From NCBI GenBank assembly GCA_003028315.1, contig CP028150.1, forward strand, positions 2,232,001 through 2,296,000: a stretch of DNA of 64,000 nucleotides. Direction: 5' to 3'. The stretch is from Neisseria mucosa. GTDB taxonomy: Bacteria > Pseudomonadota > Gammaproteobacteria > Burkholderiales > Neisseriaceae. Numbering within the stretch: position 1 is the first letter of the stretch; every line of letters starts with the position of its first letter. A program made the translations under genes and the position numbers. Below are positions 61,433 through 64,000 of the stretch, in pieces. The notes beneath the pieces are model-generated. The model was not told where the DNA came from, ran no database searches, and saw nothing but the letters and a program-made list of their open reading frames with translations.

Positions 61433-62476
61433 ATGAGCCGCATTTTATCCTCACTGCGCTATCCGCTGATTCAAGCACCGATGGCGTTTGCGCATGACAC
61501 AGAGCTGCCTTTGGCTGTCGGCAAAACCGGCGCTTTGGGTTCGTTGGCGGGAGCGATGTACGACGCGGCGGGTTTGGAAAAAGCGTTGGCACGGATGAAG
61601 CAGGAGGGAGGTGGCTGTCCGTACAACCTCAACTTTTTCGCCCACCGCACGCCGTCTGCCGAACGCGCGCAATACGATGCCTGGTTTGCCGTGCTGCGTC
61701 CGTATTTCGAGGCTTACGGGTTGACGGAAAACGACATTCCCAGCGGCGGCGGGCGGCAGCCGTTTGATGCCGATGTGTTGGCATGTGTGGAACGTTACCG
61801 CCCGCCTGTGGTCAGCTTCCACTTCGGCTTGCCCGCGCCCGAATACTTGCAGCGCGTCAAAGCGACGGGCGCGGAAGTGTGGAGCAGCGCGACGACGGTC
61901 GAAGAAGCCGTCTGGCTGGAACAAAACGGCGCGGATGTCGTGATAGCCCAAGCGTGGGAGGCGGGCGGTCATCGGGGATGGTTTTTAAACCGCAATCCCG
62001 ACAGCCAAAGCGGCTTGTTCGCCCTGTTGCCCGCCGTCCGCAAGGCCGTGCGCCTGCCCGTCATAGCCGCAGGCGGCGTTTCCGATGCCGCCGCCATCCG
62101 CGCCGCGCTGGAATTGGGCGCATCCGCCGTGCAGGTCGGAACCGCTTTCCTGCTCGCGGACGAAGCCCTGACCAAACCCGCCCACCGCGCCGCCATCCAA
62201 ACCGCCCGTCCCGAAGATACCGTAGTGACCAACTTGTTCAGCGGCGGCGCGGCACGCGGACTTTACAACCGTTTCATACGCGAAGCCGGTCCGATGAATG
62301 ACGCAGCGCTCCCGTTCCCCTTGGCAGGCGCAGCCGCCGGCGCCTTGAAAGCCACTGCCGAAAAACAAGGCTGCTATGACTTTTCCCCATTTTGGGCAGG
62401 ACAAAACGCAGGACTGTGCCGCCCCGGCAGCGCGGCGGAAATCGTCGAACGGCTGTGTGGCGGCATCGAGCGTTAG
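61433..62476 (+). CDS. Nitronate monooxygenase (2-nitropropane dioxygenase family)
   Basis: A 347-residue FMN enzyme with a TIM-barrel: 'YPLIQAPMAFAHDTELPLAV', 'GADVVIAQAWEAGGHRG', 'VIAAGGVSDAAAIRAALELGASAVQVGTAFL'-type phosphate-binding segment, and 'FSGGAARGLYNRFIRE'. The catalytic His fits AGGHRG. Class I NMO; it oxidises propionate-3-nitronate or similar toxins to semialdehydes. AAGGAGAAAC ribosome site; single gene. Confidence 0.9.
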   Translation: MSRILSSLRYPLIQAPMAFAHDTELPLAVGKTGALGSLAGAMYDAAGLEKALARMKQEGGGCPYNLNFFAHRTPSAERAQYDAWFAVLRPYFEAYGLTENDIPSGGGRQPFDADVLACVERYRPPVVSFHFGLPAPEYLQRVKATGAEVWSSATTVEEAVWLEQNGADVVIAQAWEAGGHRGWFLNRNPDSQSGLFALLPAVRKAVRLPVIAAGGVSDAAAIRAALELGASAVQVGTAFLLADEALTKPAHRAAIQTARPEDTVVTNLFSGGAARGLYNRFIREAGPMNDAALPFPLAGAAAGALKATAEKQGCYDFSPFWAGQNAGLCRPGSAAEIVERLCGGIER

Positions 62477-63149
62477 GACGGTTTGAATACGGGCAAGGCG
62501 GACATGGCAAACAAGGTCGTCTGAAAACGGGGGGAGTGAGTTTGTTTCTCCCAAACTCAAATCTCAAAGTTTTCAGACGACCTTGTTTTAACTTGCAACC
62601 TGCCCCCTCTCCCATCCGGCGGGAGAGGGCTGGGGAGAGGGTGGTTCTGCGGATTGCACGAATTTGATTTTACCTAAACCTCAGAAGCCACCCCCATCCT
62701 AACCTTCCCCCGCTAGACGGGGGAAGGGACAGATTGCTGTTGCAGCAACGAGTAGCATGGGCTTTGCCCGCGAAACGAATGCCGAAATGGATGCCCATTC
62801 GGCTGTTGGCTGATTTAGATTGTTAAATAGAAGATTTCGTGGGCGCAGCCCACGCTACTTGGGTTATCACAAGTCTGTTTTGATTGAGTAAAGGGTCGTC
62901 TGAAAACGAGCGTGAACGAGTTTATCCAAAACTCGAATCTCAAAGTTTTCAGACGACCTCGTTTTTATCTGCAACCTGCCCCCTCTCCCGTCCGGCGGGA
63001 GAGGGCCGGGGAGAGGGTGGCTCTACGGGTTGTACGAATTTATTTGACCTAAAGTCACAAAGCCACCCCCATCCTAACCTTCCCCCGCCGGAAGGGGGAA
63101 GGGACAAGTTGCTGTTGCTGCAACGAGTTGCGCTGGGCGGTTTACCGCT
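62477..63149. repeat. Duplicated DUS + GC-rich hairpin units between NMO and glmU
   Basis: Two imperfect 235-base copies (about 62518-62752 and 62893-63126): a DUS pair enclosing an AACTC-rich segment, then CCCTCTCCC-N-GGGAGAGGG and CCTTCCCCCG-N-CGGGGGAAGG hairpins, then TTGCTGTTGCxGCAACGAGT. A GTAGCATGGG palindrome (62752-62858) lies between. No gene. Confidence 0.8.
62752..62858. repeat. GTAGCGTGGG palindromic element, copy 5
   Basis: Ends GTAGCATGGGCTTTGCCCGCG and CGTGGGCGCAGCCCACGCTAC, with a longer middle (107 bp in all) than the other copies. Confidence 0.75.
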
Positions 63150-64000
63150 TTATTTCTTATCGCCTTTTTCCGGACGCACCCAGCCTTCGATGACGGTTTG
63201 GCGGGCGCGGGCGAGGGTGAGTTTGTTGTCTTCGACGTTTTTGGTAATCGTGCTGCCTGCGCCGGTTGTAACTTTGTTGCCGAGTTTGACAGGGGCGACT
63301 AAGACGCAGTTGGAGCCGATGCGGACTTCGTCGCCGATAACGGTTTTGTATTTGTTTACGCCGTCGTAGTTGGCGATGATTGTGCCTGCGCCGAAGTTGG
63401 TTTTGCTGCCGACTTCGGCGTCGCCGATGTAGGTGAGGTGGTTGGCTTTGGTGCCTTTGCCGATGGCGGCGTTTTTGATTTCGACGAAGTTGCCGACGTG
63501 TACGTCGTCTGAAAGGCGGGCTTGCGGACGCAGGCGGGCGTAGGGGCCGATTTGGTTGTTTTGTCCGACTTCGCAGTCTTCGAGGTGGGAGAAGGGGGCG
63601 ATTTTGCTGTTTGCGCCGATTTTGGCGTTTTTGATGACGCAGTTTGCGCCGATTTCGACGTTGTCGCCGATTTCGATGTCGCCTTCGAGGACGACGTTGA
63701 CGTCAATCACGATGTCTTGTCCGTGTTTCAGACGACCCCTTAAATCAAAGCGGGCGGGGTCGCGCAGGGTTACGCCTGCTTTGAGCAAGGCTTGCGCCTG
63801 TTCGGTTTGGAAGATGCGTTCGAGTTCGGCGAGCTGGAGTTTGTTGTTCACGCCGGCGGCGAGGTGGGAGGCGCGCACTTGGACGGGATGGACTTTGATG
63901 CCGTCGGCAACGGCTTTGGCGATGAGGTCGGTCAGGTAGTATTCGCCTTGGGCGTTGTTGCTGGAGAGGCTGTCCAGCCAGTTTTTGAGTTTGGCGTTGG
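63150..64000 (-). CDS. glmU: Bifunctional GlmU (UDP-GlcNAc synthesis), 3' part
   Basis: The gene enters from beyond the right edge; the in-window frame is open to 64000. The visible portion covers the end of the uridylyltransferase domain ('NNAQGEYYLTDLIAKA', then 'VQVRASHLAAGVNNKLQLAE') and the whole left-handed beta-helix acetyltransferase domain ('IGANCVIKNAKIG', 'CEVGQNNQIGPYARLRP', 'TYIGDAEVGSKTNFGAGTI', 'NYDGVNKYKTVIGDEVRIGSN'). It makes UDP-GlcNAc for peptidoglycan and lipooligosaccharide. Two DUS lie within the gene (near 63510 and 63727). An internal GTG at 63878 is not the start. Confidence 0.95.
   Translation of the reverse strand, partial: NAKLKNWLDSLSSNNAQGEYYLTDLIAKAVADGIKVHPVQVRASHLAAGVNNKLQLAELERIFQTEQAQALLKAGVTLRDPARFDLRGRLKHGQDIVIDVNVVLEGDIEIGDNVEIGANCVIKNAKIGANSKIAPFSHLEDCEVGQNNQIGPYARLRPQARLSDDVHVGNFVEIKNAAIGKGTKANHLTYIGDAEVGSKTNFGAGTIIANYDGVNKYKTVIGDEVRIGSNCVLVAPVKLGNKVTTGAGSTITKNVEDNKLTLARARQTVIEGWVRPEKGDKK

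Noticed and set aside
63150..63878. Stand-alone acetyltransferase starting at 63878
   Set aside because: The frame continues upstream with GlmU sequence to the window edge; the start is an internal GTG.

Overview
The window is a chromosomal segment of a commensal Neisseria. The 12-mer AGGTCGTCTGAA, singly or as hairpin pairs, occurs dozens of times in both orientations. This is the 'mucosa' dialect of the Neisseria DNA uptake sequence (DUS), recalled for the N. mucosa/sicca/macacae group, and differs from the meningococcal ATGCCGTCTGAA. Correia elements, an IS1655-like IS30 element, an Nf-type filamentous prophage, a GNA33-type MltA and a Hia/NhhA-type adhesin agree with the genus.

Layout. 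0-1 kb: a bufferin/HvfA-type metal-peptide operon (doxX, a Cys-motif peptide, start of a DUF692/MNIO enzyme). 1-13 kb: housekeeping genes mostly on the minus strand (recQ, tsaC, purD, yigZ, etfBA, waaC, pncA, gapA) with a few plus-strand genes (Adhesin-E-like lipoprotein, DUF4298 protein, trmO). Two parS-like palindromes flank this stretch at 7.6 and 10.5 kb. 13.1-14.9 kb: lpxC between AT-rich spacers holding several exact DnaA boxes (TTATCCACA); with the parS sites this suggests an origin-proximal region. 14.9-21.5 kb: a filamentous prophage (Piv/IS110 recombinase, structured non-coding region, Zot-type ATPase, DUF2523 protein, TspB, coat proteins, HUH replication protein). 21.6-22.95 kb: an IS3-family remnant and an IS1655-like element, both at one DUS hairpin. 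23-31 kb: gltX, fkbp, two small envelope proteins, a D-2-hydroxyacid dehydrogenase, gnd, ggt and a deleted IS3 copy. 31.7-38.6 kb: a non-catalytic M16 homologue, an ABC exporter, a 42-residue lipoprotein, a DUF3579-GNAT fusion and rmuC. 38.6-40.2 kb: three paralogous peptides of about 35 residues with two Correia elements. 40-46.6 kb: an orphan ABC ATPase, a Nudix hydrolase, carbonic anhydrase, nadD-rsfS-rlmH, initiator tRNA, hemJ and a CYTH protein. 47-52.6 kb: mltA and the efeUOB iron-uptake locus. 53-54.4 kb: an apparently intact IS3 element. 54.4-61 kb: a BolA-like gene and a 1921-residue trimeric autotransporter with a 441-residue internal duplication. 61.4-64 kb: nitronate monooxygenase and the 3' part of glmU.

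How genes work together: etfBA form one flavoprotein; efeUOB form one iron-uptake pathway; nadD, rsfS and rlmH form the usual NAD/ribosome cluster; the phage genes form a replication-coat-assembly module. DUS inverted repeats act as terminators at most operon ends and have repeatedly been hit by insertion sequences. The strongest candidates for something undescribed are the mini-peptide cluster with its tandem operator-like dyads (39.2-40.1 kb), the structured region beside the Piv recombinase (15.8-16.2 kb), and the parS/DnaA-box region. All statements rest on reading the sequence and on recalled family knowledge; no database search was run.
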